Under the pieces are notes generated by a model. It ran no database searches. It was not told the origin of the DNA and worked only from the letters and a program-made list of their open reading frames with translations. Positions 38,510 through 47,286 of a DNA stretch of 64,000 nucleotides are shown here, in pieces. The DNA is from Crocinitomicaceae bacterium. GTDB lineage: Bacteria > Bacteroidota > Bacteroidia > Flavobacteriales_D > Crocinitomicaceae. A program made the position numbers and the translations under genes. The stretch covers positions 129,715 through 193,714 of the forward strand of contig JANRBR010000011.1 in assembly GCA_030727405.1 (NCBI GenBank). The letters are read 5' to 3'. The stretch's first letter is position 1. The number at the start of each line of letters is the position of its first letter.

Positions 38510-39901
38510 ATGAATTACGACATCATTGTTGTGGGAAGTGGCCCAGGTGGATATGTTACCGCTATTCGCGCCTCTCAATTAGGACTTAAAACAGCCATCG
38601 TTGAACGTGAATCGCTCGGTGGAATCTGCTTAAACTGGGGTTGTATTCCAACAAAAGCACTTTTAAAATCAGCCAATGTTTTTGAATACCTTACTCACGC
38701 AAGTGACTATGGTATCACCGTAAAGGAAGCAACGGCAGATTTTGATGCAATGATCAAGAGAAGCCGTGATGTTGCAAGCGGAATGAGCAATGGCATTCAG
38801 TTTTTAATGAAGAAAAATAAAATTGACGTATTAAAAGGCAACGGAGTAATCAAAGCGGGAAAAATCGTTTCTGTTACCGACGAAGCTGGAGCAACAACAG
38901 AATATACAGCAAGCAAAGCACTCATTATTGCAACTGGAGCTCGCTCACGTGTCCTTCCTAACTTACCACAAGATGGCGAGAAAATTATCGGATACCGTCA
39001 AGCGATGACTTTACCTACACAACCGAAAAAATTGGTCGTGGTTGGTTCAGGAGCCATTGGAATTGAGTTCGCTTATTTCTACAACGCGATTGGAACGGAA
39101 GTTACGGTGGTGGAATACCTACCAAACATTGTTCCAGTGGAAGATGAAGACGTTTCAAAACAATTGGAAAAATCGTTCAAGAAAGCAGGTGTCAACATCA
39201 TGACAAATGCTTCCGTTGAATCAGTAGATACTTCCGGAAAAGGATGTGTTGTTACCGTAAAAACAGCTAAAGGCGAAGAGAAAATTGAATGCGACGTGGT
39301 ACTTTCAGCTGTCGGAATCGAAGCAAATATTGAAAACATCGGATTGGAAGAAGTGGGCATCGTTGTGGATAAAGGACGCATTCTTGTAAATGACTTTTAC
39401 CAAACAAATATCCCAGGATACTATGCCATCGGAGATGTTGTTCCTGGCCCTGCACTAGCACACGTGGCTTCCGCAGAAGGAATCATTTGCGTAGAAAAAA
39501 TTGCTGGTCATCATCCGGAGCCATTAAACTACGGAAACATCCCTGGATGTACGTATTGCTCTCCTGAGGTCGCATCGGTTGGTATGACAGAAAAGGCAGC
39601 GAAGGAAGCTGGATACGATATCAAAGTGGGTAAATTCCCGTTCTCAGCTTCAGGAAAAGCAAGTGCTGCCGGAGCGAAAGATGGATTTGTTAAATTGATT
39701 TTCGACGCGAAATATGGCGAATTACTTGGTGGACACATGATCGGTGCGAATGTAACCGAAATGGTTGCTGAATTAGTTGCTGTTCGCAAATTGGAAACAA
39801 CAGGAGAAGAGTTAATCAAAACGGTTCACCCTCACCCTACAATGTCTGAAGCAATCATGGAAGCTGCTGCTGCGGCATACGGCGAAGTGATTCACTTATA
39901 A
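38510..39901 (+). CDS. lpdA: Dihydrolipoyl dehydrogenase
   Basis: This is the E3 flavoprotein that reoxidises lipoyl groups of 2-oxoacid dehydrogenase complexes and the glycine cleavage system. The FAD motif is VVGSGPGGYVTAIRA, the redox disulfide GGICLNWGCIPTKALL (C40 and C45), the NAD motif VVVGSGAIGIEFAYFY and the C-terminal His-Glu dyad HPHPTMSEAIMEAA. Length is 463. It is a single-gene unit with a canonical promoter and a strong terminator. It is an instructive contrast with the cysteine-less homologue at 51791. Confidence 0.95.
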   Translation: MNYDIIVVGSGPGGYVTAIRASQLGLKTAIVERESLGGICLNWGCIPTKALLKSANVFEYLTHASDYGITVKEATADFDAMIKRSRDVASGMSNGIQFLMKKNKIDVLKGNGVIKAGKIVSVTDEAGATTEYTASKALIIATGARSRVLPNLPQDGEKIIGYRQAMTLPTQPKKLVVVGSGAIGIEFAYFYNAIGTEVTVVEYLPNIVPVEDEDVSKQLEKSFKKAGVNIMTNASVESVDTSGKGCVVTVKTAKGEEKIECDVVLSAVGIEANIENIGLEEVGIVVDKGRILVNDFYQTNIPGYYAIGDVVPGPALAHVASAEGIICVEKIAGHHPEPLNYGNIPGCTYCSPEVASVGMTEKAAKEAGYDIKVGKFPFSASGKASAAGAKDGFVKLIFDAKYGELLGGHMIGANVTEMVAELVAVRKLETTGEELIKTVHPHPTMSEAIMEAAAAAYGEVIHL

Positions 39902-39922
39902 CATTAAGAATTAGTTCATTGG

Positions 39923-39952
39923 AAAGAACGCAAGTAATTGCGTTCTTTTTTT
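39923..39952 (+). terminator. Rho-independent terminator after lpdA
   Basis: An 11-bp stem AAAGAACGCAA / TTGCGTTCTTT around GTAA is followed by a T-run. It may also act for the convergent gene at 39981. Confidence 0.9.
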
Positions 39953-39980
39953 GTCCTATTTTTTTTCAAGTTTAGGAGAA

Positions 39981-40598
39981 CTAAAGAAAAAACTGGTAAG
40001 CAAATTGTGCAACAGAAAATGCAAGGGAAACAAACTGTGCGACGATAAACCAATGAAACGGTTTTCTTTCTTTGCTTTTCAGGATAAATATAAGCATGAA
40101 CAATCCCACAAAAAACAAGCCGTCAGCACCAAGGATTAATACGGGTGGCAAAAACAACAATAGAAAAACAATTAAATAACCTCTTTTTCTCGAATGGTTT
40201 TCAAGCATGTTTCGAAATACCAAGAACCAAGCCGTACCGGTAAATAAAATGGCTGAAATGAATTTCCCCAATACGCTCACATCGAATGCTGCGACTTGAA
40301 GATCAATTGTTCGCGCGATGATATTTGAGAATTGAAAAGAAAGGAAAAAGTTGTTCAATAGTACTCCTGCTCCAAGCAACCATACAAAAGGCATTGATTT
40401 TAGTTCACTCCGGTAGTTCCAAAGTAAAATCAACCATAAAAACAATTGAAGCGGATCAAAAAGAAGGGACGAAGCCAACCAAAAAACATCGGTAAATCCA
40501 TTCCAGAACATGAACAACAAAACGACTGCAATGCTTCTTTGCACCCAAATTCGCTCAATGTTCAGCTTATTTTCCAAGGGCTTCGTAAATAAAATCAA
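39981..40598 (-). CDS. Hypothetical multi-pass membrane protein
   Basis: This protein of up to 205 residues has about six predicted transmembrane helices (for example LFMFWNGFTDVFWLASSLLF, SAILFTGTAWFLVF, YLIVFLLLFLPPVLILG) and no recognisable motif. No ATG lies near the N-terminus. The longest reading starts at a TTG (40598) overlapping map by 32 bp; a TTG at 40577 or GTG at 40544 would reduce the overlap. It follows map in the same direction and is likely cotranscribed. Start coordinate is uncertain. Confidence 0.6.
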   Translation of the reverse strand: MILFTKPLENKLNIERIWVQRSIAVVLLFMFWNGFTDVFWLASSLLFDPLQLFLWLILLWNYRSELKSMPFVWLLGAGVLLNNFFLSFQFSNIIARTIDLQVAAFDVSVLGKFISAILFTGTAWFLVFRNMLENHSRKRGYLIVFLLLFLPPVLILGADGLFFVGLFMLIFILKSKERKPFHWFIVAQFVSLAFSVAQFAYQFFL

Positions 40599-41340
40599 AA
40601 GTAGAAAGAATCACCGGCTCACCATCAACAACGGCAATATCGTGTTCGAAATGCGCACTTGGTTGACCATCCGCTGTGACAATGGTCCACTGATCATCGA
40701 GTGTTTTCACCTTTTCGGTTCCCATGTTGATCATCGGTTCGATCGCAATCGTTAATCCATTTTGGATTTTCTTTCCTCGACCACGTCGACCGTAATTTGG
40801 CACTTGGGGTTCTTCGTGCAATTCCTTTCCTAATCCGTGTCCAACTAAATCGCGTACCACGCCATAACCATGTTTTTCGGCATGCTGTTGAATAGCCCAG
40901 CCTATATCTTCTATGCGATTTCCTACGCTTGCTTGTTCAATCCCTAAGTAAAGGCATTCTTTGGTGACTTCGAGTAATTTCTTCACTTCTGGCTTGACAT
41001 CCCCAACTTCAAATGTATAGGCATGGTCACCATAATATCCTTTGTAAACAGATCCACAATCCACCGAAACGATGTCGCCATCTTGAAATGGACGTTCGGT
41101 TGGTAAACCATGAACAACTTGTTCGTTTACTGAAATCAACAAGGTGCTTGGACATCCATACAGTCCTAAAAATCCCGGAATGGCATTTTGTGAACGAATG
41201 TAGTCTTCTGCCAATTGATCTAAAAATTTAGGCGTGACACCTGGTTGCATATGTTTTGCCACCAATCCGAGTGTACGACTAACAATCTGCGCAGCTTCAC
41301 GCATGATTTCAATTTCTTGTGGCGTTTTATATTTAATCAT
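40567..41340 (-). CDS. map: Type I methionine aminopeptidase
   Basis: This metalloprotease removes the initiator Met from nascent proteins. Metal ligands lie in VSVDCGSVYKGYYGDHA (two Asp), GHGLGKELHEEPQV (His), IAIEPMINMG (Glu) and the final Glu in SAHFEHDIAV. The ATG at 41340 (MIKYKTPQEIEIMREA) gives 257 residues, a type Ia enzyme without an N-terminal zinc finger. An ATG at 41361 (MSFLEK) is in frame but only 4 nt from the TATCTTTG motif, so it would need a leaderless mRNA. Confidence 0.94.
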   Translation of the reverse strand: MIKYKTPQEIEIMREAAQIVSRTLGLVAKHMQPGVTPKFLDQLAEDYIRSQNAIPGFLGLYGCPSTLLISVNEQVVHGLPTERPFQDGDIVSVDCGSVYKGYYGDHAYTFEVGDVKPEVKKLLEVTKECLYLGIEQASVGNRIEDIGWAIQQHAEKHGYGVVRDLVGHGLGKELHEEPQVPNYGRRGRGKKIQNGLTIAIEPMINMGTEKVKTLDDQWTIVTADGQPSAHFEHDIAVVDGEPVILSTFDFIYEALGK

Positions 41341-41364
41341 TATTTTTTCTAGAAAAGACATGTG

Positions 41365-41372
41365 CAAAGATA
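41365..41372 (-). promoter_or_regulatory. -7 promoter element TATCTTTG for map
   Basis: TATCTTTG on the minus strand, 25 nt upstream of the preferred map ATG (41340) and 4 nt from the alternative ATG (41361). Confidence 0.5.
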
Positions 41373-41405
41373 CGGAATCAGATTGAATCCTTTCCCTGTT
41401 TTAGG

Positions 41406-42449
41406 CTAGCAGTTTGCTAAAAATGCCATGGTGTCGATTCCATCGGCATAATCATTCAGACTCGGGCATTGTGCCTGTCCAAAAGGAATGAAATCCCTTC
41501 CAACCACACATTGAATGCTTGAACGATTGGAGGCTAAGAATGCATTCAACTCTTCTTTGCTACGGTAAAATTGGTAATGTAGCATAGAGAGCGGGGAAAA
41601 CAACTGATCCGACTCCTTCAAGAGCAAAAAGTTGTTATCCAAGAAAGTACTTAGGTTCATCAAGTGAACGGCTTTATTGTAATCGTAATTATTGCCGTAT
41701 TTTTTATTGTTGACTACATCTGAAAGATCCACAATCGACTCAAAAAAGCGATTCAAATCAAATCCTTCAGGAAATAATAAGTGGGTGACATTGCGACAGC
41801 CACGTCCAAAATACGTCAAGCAATCAACGCCAAGCTCCTTTAATTCCTCCGTTGTCTCCTGACCAGTAATGACAGCAACCGAAGTGCGGTGTCCACGAAA
41901 AACATGAGGCACATGAGCGAAATATTGTTCAAAATGCAACATGCTATTATTGCTTCCGGTGGCAATGACCGCCTGATAACCTTCTAATTTGCGATCCGAA
42001 AAACGAATGTAATCAACTAATTCAGGTTCAAAATGAAACAACAATTTCACTAATGCCGGCAACATTCGGGCGTCTTCTGAACTATGCTTACAAATTACTC
42101 GATGTCCCGAAAGCAACACGCACAGAAAATCATGAAAACCAACCAAAGGAATGTTTCCTGCCATGATGACTGCAACATCTTTCTGTGTTGGATTTTGCGG
42201 GTATTGATTGCTCCATTCTGTTAATTGTTCGGAAGTTAACCAGGATGAAATTCCTCGCATTGCCTGACGAATAGAATCCTCGGTAAACCATCCATTATAA
42301 TGGAATTCTCTTGTTATGACTTCATTGATTTCGTCAAACTCCTGCTCGGTCACTGCTGCTGAGCGCATAGAATACGTTTGATTTTCGCCTAATTCCTTTA
42401 AAATTGTTCCAAGAACAACAAATGCATTGATGATTTTTGTTTTTTCCAC
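41406..42449 (-). CDS. LuxC-like acyl-CoA reductase
   Basis: This aldehyde-dehydrogenase-fold protein resembles LuxC acyl-CoA/acyl-protein reductases that make fatty aldehydes with NADPH. Visible blocks are VIMAGNIPLVGFHDFLCVLL, CKHSSEDARMLP, VIATGSNNSMLHFEQYF, and YFGRGCRNVTHLLFP, whose Cys is the probable acyl nucleophile. Length is about 347. The frame opens at an ATG (42464), but a TACTTTTG motif covers the next codons, so I prefer GTG at 42449 (EKTKIINAFVVLG). It is divergent from a ferredoxin gene. The physiological acyl substrate is unknown. Confidence 0.82.
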   Translation of the reverse strand: MEKTKIINAFVVLGTILKELGENQTYSMRSAAVTEQEFDEINEVITREFHYNGWFTEDSIRQAMRGISSWLTSEQLTEWSNQYPQNPTQKDVAVIMAGNIPLVGFHDFLCVLLSGHRVICKHSSEDARMLPALVKLLFHFEPELVDYIRFSDRKLEGYQAVIATGSNNSMLHFEQYFAHVPHVFRGHRTSVAVITGQETTEELKELGVDCLTYFGRGCRNVTHLLFPEGFDLNRFFESIVDLSDVVNNKKYGNNYDYNKAVHLMNLSTFLDNNFLLLKESDQLFSPLSMLHYQFYRSKEELNAFLASNRSSIQCVVGRDFIPFGQAQCPSLNDYADGIDTMAFLANC

Positions 42450-42453
42450 GGTA

Positions 42454-42461
42454 CAAAAGTA
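42454..42461 (-). promoter_or_regulatory. -7 promoter element TACTTTTG upstream of the acyl-CoA reductase gene
   Basis: TACTTTTG on the minus strand, 5 nt upstream of the GTG at 42449. It overlaps codons of the longer reading from ATG 42464, so one of the two interpretations must be wrong. Confidence 0.4.
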
Positions 42462-42513
42462 CATAACTTCTGTTTTTTTACGTCATCGAACAAAACAATC
42501 CAACAAGGGTTAT

Positions 42514-42521
42514 TATCTTTG
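42514..42521 (+). promoter_or_regulatory. -7 promoter element TATCTTTG for the ferredoxin gene
   Basis: TATCTTTG, 18 nt upstream of the ATG at 42539. Confidence 0.5.
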
Positions 42522-42538
42522 TACAAATTTTTGATTTT

Positions 42539-42886
42539 ATGGCAATCATTATCACAGACGAATGTATCAATTGCGGGGCTTGCGAACCTGAATGTCCAAA
42601 CAATGCAATTTATGAAGGTGGTGCAGAATGGAAATATTCAGATGGGACTTCCTTGAAAGGAACCATTACTACCTTGGACGGAGAAGAAATTTCCGCAGAC
42701 CATTTGTTTGAACCAGTAAACATGGACGTTTATTACATCTCTCATGATAAATGCACGGAATGTGTAGGTTTCCACGACGAGCCACAATGTGCTGCTGTTT
42801 GTCCAGTTGACTGCTGCGTGGATGATCCTGATTACAGAGAATCAGAAGACGAGCTTTTGGCTAAAAAGAATTTCCTACACTTATAA
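42539..42886 (+). CDS. 2[4Fe-4S] ferredoxin
   Basis: This 115-residue dicluster ferredoxin is a low-potential electron carrier. The first cluster motif is [12 protein letters not shown], the second is [22 protein letters not shown] with an eight-residue insertion between the second and third Cys, as in the YfhL/bacterial-type ferredoxins of Bacteroidota. A ~45-residue insertion ([20 protein letters not shown]) separates the two. It is divergently paired with the acyl-CoA reductase and could in principle supply it with electrons, though LuxC enzymes normally use NADPH (inference). Confidence 0.93.
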   Translation: MAIIITDECINCGACEPECPNNAIYEGGAEWKYSDGTSLKGTITTLDGEEISADHLFEPVNMDVYYISHDKCTECVGFHDEPQCAAVCPVDCCVDDPDYRESEDELLAKKNFLHL

Positions 42887-42894
42887 TCGCAACA

Positions 42895-45093
42895 ATGAAA
42901 CGGATTACCTACCTCTCATTGGTAATCTTATCGTTCGTCATATTGTCGAATGCGCGGGCACAAGATTCAGTTTCTATCGCGCCTTTTCGCGTTAAAATCA
43001 TTCTTTCTAAGCAGCAAAAATCGAACGATTTCCCAGGCATTCAGTCCATCTTCAAAAAAGCGGGAATCACCTTGAATCTTGAATTCGAGACGCGAAAAAA
43101 TAGAACGGACGACAAGCGCACATGGACATTTCCTCCACTTAAAAGCCATCAATTTAACCGCCAACAAAAGAAATGGCGCGACTTAGACTTTCCTAAAGGA
43201 TTCCCCGATGACCTTCACTTGTTGTACATTTACTGTGTACCTGGCGACACCCTCGATTTTTTCGCCATTCCACACAAATCCGTCGGATTTATTGGTGTTA
43301 AAAATGGATGTATTTCCGAGCAAACATTAGAGAAACTACTTTTCACCCAATTCGGAGTAACGGAAACAGATCAGGCATTGCTTCATACCATAGATGGACA
43401 AAATTCGGTCGTACTGAGCAAACTCCAACAGAACAAGATACCCTTCCGATTTACGGATGATTACGAAAACATTCCCACATCCAATGGACGCGTAGCATTT
43501 TATTTTTGGCATGAAAATCCAGATGGAACCTTCCGTGTGAACCCAGAGAATCCGATGGAACAGTTCACTCATCCCTTCAAACAAAATCATTTTTACGTAT
43601 ACCTTGACGTCACCAATCCTTTTTTCAAACCAAGGTTTCAATTCTTAGGATACCGCATTTGCCTCATACACCTCATCGCAGTTTGCCTTTCGCTCATTAT
43701 TCAATTCTTGATTTTTCGTAAAATCAACAGACGCATGCTAGAAAGTCGTTTTTTTAAGCGTATGTCTTGGCGCATTGGTAAACTCATCATATGGAGTGCT
43801 GTTCTTGGTTCGAACATTCTTGTTTTTTACGCAACAGAATTCTACTATACGAATTACCACATGAAATTTCATGAAATTTCAAGTTTTCATGGGAAAAGTC
43901 AATCCAATTTACAACACCAACTCGATGACCCCAATGAATTTCAATCGATCGAATCATACGTATCAAAGAGTCAGATTTTTCGTCAAATAGACTCTAGCTG
44001 GTATACCCAAAGAGAAGATCGGGTTCTTTATTTCGACATTGATTCCAACAATCTAGCCCGATTTTTGCACTCAAGAAACGTCCTTGAATTAAAAACAATG
44101 GATTACCGCAAATCCGCACAAAGTCATTACGTCGTTTTCCGTTACCTAGGCAAAAACAAGGAAGTATTTAAAGAAAAAGTGTACAACCACATGGGTGTTG
44201 AATTAACGAAGAAAATGATGCTTCCGGATCCTCCTAAACGCATTTTGGTCTTTGTAAACGGTTACCGTCCGGTTTCAACCAATCAATCCATGTCAGACTT
44301 TTTAAATACCTTTCAAGAAAAAGGAGTGGAATTTCCAAATTCTAAAAACCAACTTTACGCGATGGATCGATTTGACTATTGGGAACCATGGGGTCAAATC
44401 AACCAACTTTTTCAGTTGCGCTTGCAAGCGGATGAAATTTGGTACGCTGATGGACACCATTCAGTGACAACATCCAACCATCGTTCCGTCGTAAATTTTG
44501 CCGGTTCAGCCGCCGTTTATCCGAAGGTTTGTCGAACCAAAAAACACCATTGCTACCAAACAAAATTACCGACAGCAAAAAAGATCTCAACGACCAGTTT
44601 ATTGGCAACCAATCCAAATTACGATGGATTCAACCTCCGATTTAAACAAGGTAAAATTGCCGGGTATAATTTGTTGCAAGTATTAAATGAAGCACCCAAT
44701 TTCTCCAAGAACGACACCATATACCTTGTATCACACAGCATGGGTCATGCTTACGCACTTGGTATGGCAACCGTTTTAAAAGGACACATTCAATTTGGGC
44801 AGTATTTCGCCATCGCACCAGAAAATCCGAAAGGAAAAAAAATGGATATCAGTCCATGGAAACAAGTTTGGCAATTTGGAACAATGCGGGTCGGTCCATA
44901 CAGGCAAGCTCCCTGCCAGCTAGACGGAGTCGCACCACAAACTTTGATAAAAGGACTATCTTCAAATCAACGCATTACTTTTCCGCTGTCAACAGGAAAC
45001 CAATTGGGATTTTTTAATAGCCATTTCATCGGAAACTATAAATGGATATTTGACATCCCGAAGGGTCAAGCTGGACATGTGCCTCAACATTAA
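42895..45093 (+). CDS. Membrane-anchored protein with C-terminal alpha/beta-hydrolase-like domain
   Basis: No named family is recognised for the whole protein (732 aa). A signal peptide (MKRITYLSLVILSFVILSNA) is followed by a ~225-residue periplasmic domain, two transmembrane helices (about 251-274 and 294-316) and a ~410-residue C-terminal domain. There, ILVFVNGYRPV (450-460) resembles the oxyanion strand of alpha/beta hydrolases and LVSHSMGHAYALG carries a nucleophile elbow (Ser615). Topology would place both soluble domains in the periplasm. It starts 8 bp after the ferredoxin stop and its 3' end overlaps the Smr gene by 4 bp. Activity (esterase, lipase or other) is unknown. Confidence 0.7.
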   Translation: MKRITYLSLVILSFVILSNARAQDSVSIAPFRVKIILSKQQKSNDFPGIQSIFKKAGITLNLEFETRKNRTDDKRTWTFPPLKSHQFNRQQKKWRDLDFPKGFPDDLHLLYIYCVPGDTLDFFAIPHKSVGFIGVKNGCISEQTLEKLLFTQFGVTETDQALLHTIDGQNSVVLSKLQQNKIPFRFTDDYENIPTSNGRVAFYFWHENPDGTFRVNPENPMEQFTHPFKQNHFYVYLDVTNPFFKPRFQFLGYRICLIHLIAVCLSLIIQFLIFRKINRRMLESRFFKRMSWRIGKLIIWSAVLGSNILVFYATEFYYTNYHMKFHEISSFHGKSQSNLQHQLDDPNEFQSIESYVSKSQIFRQIDSSWYTQREDRVLYFDIDSNNLARFLHSRNVLELKTMDYRKSAQSHYVVFRYLGKNKEVFKEKVYNHMGVELTKKMMLPDPPKRILVFVNGYRPVSTNQSMSDFLNTFQEKGVEFPNSKNQLYAMDRFDYWEPWGQINQLFQLRLQADEIWYADGHHSVTTSNHRSVVNFAGSAAVYPKVCRTKKHHCYQTKLPTAKKISTTSLLATNPNYDGFNLRFKQGKIAGYNLLQVLNEAPNFSKNDTIYLVSHSMGHAYALGMATVLKGHIQFGQYFAIAPENPKGKKMDISPWKQVWQFGTMRVGPYRQAPCQLDGVAPQTLIKGLSSNQRITFPLSTGNQLGFFNSHFIGNYKWIFDIPKGQAGHVPQH

Positions 45094-45611
45094 AAATGGC
45101 GAGCAATGGAGGTTTGAATTTCAATCAGTGAGGCACCTACTTTGCCACGAGACACTTGATCATCGTGCATACTCAGTCCATCTTTTCCTTGAACCAAGGT
45201 GCGTAATTCCAACTTCAGCCTTCCTTCTCCTATTCCATGAACCACTCGGAAACGCTTAACTTTTAATTGAATCATTTGATTGGAAAAACGTTTAAACGCA
45301 TTCAATTGGGCGGTTAAAATATCATGTTTACTCAGCATTTGATCATCCAAATTCAATTCATGATGATGCAGGTCGATGAAAGGGATTTCTTGATTTTTAA
45401 CTGCTTTATTGGTGTTAATCGATTCATTCACATCCTTGACAACGACTTTGTTTACTTGAATTTTTTGCCTTCTCACGACAAATTCCAATGCAACTTTCCG
45501 TTCAAATCCATGTTCATCCTCCAAGAACAAAAAAGCATCTTCTGCACGTAACACACGGTATAATCCAGATTCATTGAGGATGCTCACCTCTTCAAATTGT
45601 TGAAAATGCAT
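45090..45611 (-). CDS. Smr-domain (MutS2 C-terminal-like) protein
   Basis: This 173-residue protein has an N-terminal beta-rich segment (about 1-60) and a C-terminal Smr domain: FIDLHHHELNLD (the LDLH motif), a helix KHDILTAQLNAFKRF, and RVVHGIGEGRLKLELRTLV (the HGxGxGxL motif). Smr domains cut or bind branched DNA or RNA; here it is a stand-alone form without MutS ATPase. The N-terminal segment resembles the domain before Smr in Bacteroidota MutS2-like proteins (inference). It follows the FtsX-like gene by 1 bp. Confidence 0.8.
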   Translation of the reverse strand: MHFQQFEEVSILNESGLYRVLRAEDAFLFLEDEHGFERKVALEFVVRRQKIQVNKVVVKDVNESINTNKAVKNQEIPFIDLHHHELNLDDQMLSKHDILTAQLNAFKRFSNQMIQLKVKRFRVVHGIGEGRLKLELRTLVQGKDGLSMHDDQVSRGKVGASLIEIQTSIARHF

Positions 45612-45612
45612 C

Positions 45613-47286
45613 TTAATTGAATCGAATGGCTTTAGTGGGACTAATTTTTGTTACCACATAACTTGGAACAATCAAGGAAACCATGCATACAGCAAAGGTG
45701 ATCAGGTTTACGAGCAACCAAGACAACAAATTGATTTCAATGGGAACTTTATCTAGGTAATATACGACTGGATCTAAGGTTAAGACCGAAAACTTTAGTT
45801 GAATGTAACAGAGTAAAAATCCGATGATGTTTCCATACAACAATCCTCGTCCGATTAAGAACGCTGCTTGATAAAGAAACAATTTACGAATCGACCAATC
45901 ACGTGCACCCATGGCCTTCAGCATTCCGATGAGGCTCGTTCGCACGACAATTAACACCAGCATAGCAGATCCAACATTGATGACACCAATTAACAACATT
46001 AGGAAGATGATGATGTACACATTGTAATCCAGAAAACTCAACCAAGCAAAAAGATCATTTTCCGTATCCAATATGCTGCTAACTTGCATGAGTTCATTGT
46101 TTTCATTGGGGCGCATTTCGATGCTTCCCCGTATTTCCTCCTCCACGCGTTTTAAGTCTTCCCAATCATTGATGCGAACTTCAAATCCAGAAACAAAGTT
46201 TTTTCCAGTTCCAACACCCTCTTGTTCAGTGACTAGTATGGTTCCATTTTTACTCGTCATTTGATACGTATCCATACCGGACTCCTCCTTTATCAATGCG
46301 CCACTTTCATCTTTATTGATTTCTGACGCGAAGACAAATGAACTCGAACAACGAATACTAAGGTAACTGGTGTCTATCGGTGATTTTGTCCCACGACGAG
46401 GGTCAGACTGGTAAACAATCAATCGAAAATTTGTATCCTTCAGGTATGGCAAATAGAATCCACCGTAAATATCAGGACCAGAACCCCAATCATAAAGCAA
46501 ATTCGTTGTTTTACCTTCCACGCCTGCTTTCAGAACAATGCTACCATTGCTTAATTGATCATCGATGACAATTTTCGTTTTGATTCCAAAGTCGTTCATT
46601 TTCTGAACCTCAGGTAATCGGCAGAAAACCAATTTTTGATCGTATTCTTCAAGTCCCGTTTGATAAATTCCAACGACCTTATACTTTCGGAGTACCGGTT
46701 GATTTTTTACATAATAAACTGAAACGGTATCATTGAGTCGATAATTCAATTGATCAGCCATGCGCTTGGACAACACGAGTTCCTCTTGCTTTGATTGAAA
46801 AGACACTACTCGTCCAGAAAGTAAATGCTTTTGAATGAACGTCCAATCATAATCCTTTTCAACGCCCTTCATGACAATTCCAAGGATGTCTTGACGTGTA
46901 ATTAAGGAATCTTTGCCCGTTGCCAATTGAATCGTATCCGCATAGCGTTTGGATTGAAGCATGGCCGGTTTAAAAACCACCGGTGAAATGGAACTTATTC
47001 CGTCAATTCCCTTTAGTTCTTGCAAAGCTTTTTGATCTTTCCATACCGCTTCACCCTCAAAAATCTGCTGGGTTCCCTTTTTAGAAAGGAACAATGGCGC
47101 ATTAAAACCAGTAATTTTATTGCGAACTTCATGCTGGAAACCTGTAACGATTGCTACGGTTACAACGTTAACAACAATGGCTAGTGCAATACTTAGGATG
47201 GATATGCGTACAATCGGTTTAGAAACTTTTATACCTTGCAGTTTATTATGAATGAGACGACGTGATATGAAAATTTCGAAGGACAA
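45613..47286 (-). CDS. FtsX/LolC-like ABC transporter permease
   Basis: This inner-membrane permease belongs to the MacB/LolCE superfamily. One N-terminal helix (RISILSIALAIVVNVVTVAIV) precedes a large periplasmic domain (about 60-405), then three helices (VYIIIFLMLLIGVINVGSAMLVLI; FLIGRGLLYGNIIGFLLCYIQL; LLSWLLVNLITFAVCMVSLI). ARDWSIRKLFLYQA is the coupling segment, and no ATPase gene is adjacent. The start is TTG at 47286 (SFEIFISRRLIHNK fits the family N-terminus), supported by a TATTTTTG motif 20 nt upstream. Lipoprotein export is the likely role. Confidence 0.85.
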   Translation of the reverse strand: MSFEIFISRRLIHNKLQGIKVSKPIVRISILSIALAIVVNVVTVAIVTGFQHEVRNKITGFNAPLFLSKKGTQQIFEGEAVWKDQKALQELKGIDGISSISPVVFKPAMLQSKRYADTIQLATGKDSLITRQDILGIVMKGVEKDYDWTFIQKHLLSGRVVSFQSKQEELVLSKRMADQLNYRLNDTVSVYYVKNQPVLRKYKVVGIYQTGLEEYDQKLVFCRLPEVQKMNDFGIKTKIVIDDQLSNGSIVLKAGVEGKTTNLLYDWGSGPDIYGGFYLPYLKDTNFRLIVYQSDPRRGTKSPIDTSYLSIRCSSSFVFASEINKDESGALIKEESGMDTYQMTSKNGTILVTEQEGVGTGKNFVSGFEVRINDWEDLKRVEEEIRGSIEMRPNENNELMQVSSILDTENDLFAWLSFLDYNVYIIIFLMLLIGVINVGSAMLVLIVVRTSLIGMLKAMGARDWSIRKLFLYQAAFLIGRGLLYGNIIGFLLCYIQLKFSVLTLDPVVYYLDKVPIEINLLSWLLVNLITFAVCMVSLIVPSYVVTKISPTKAIRFN

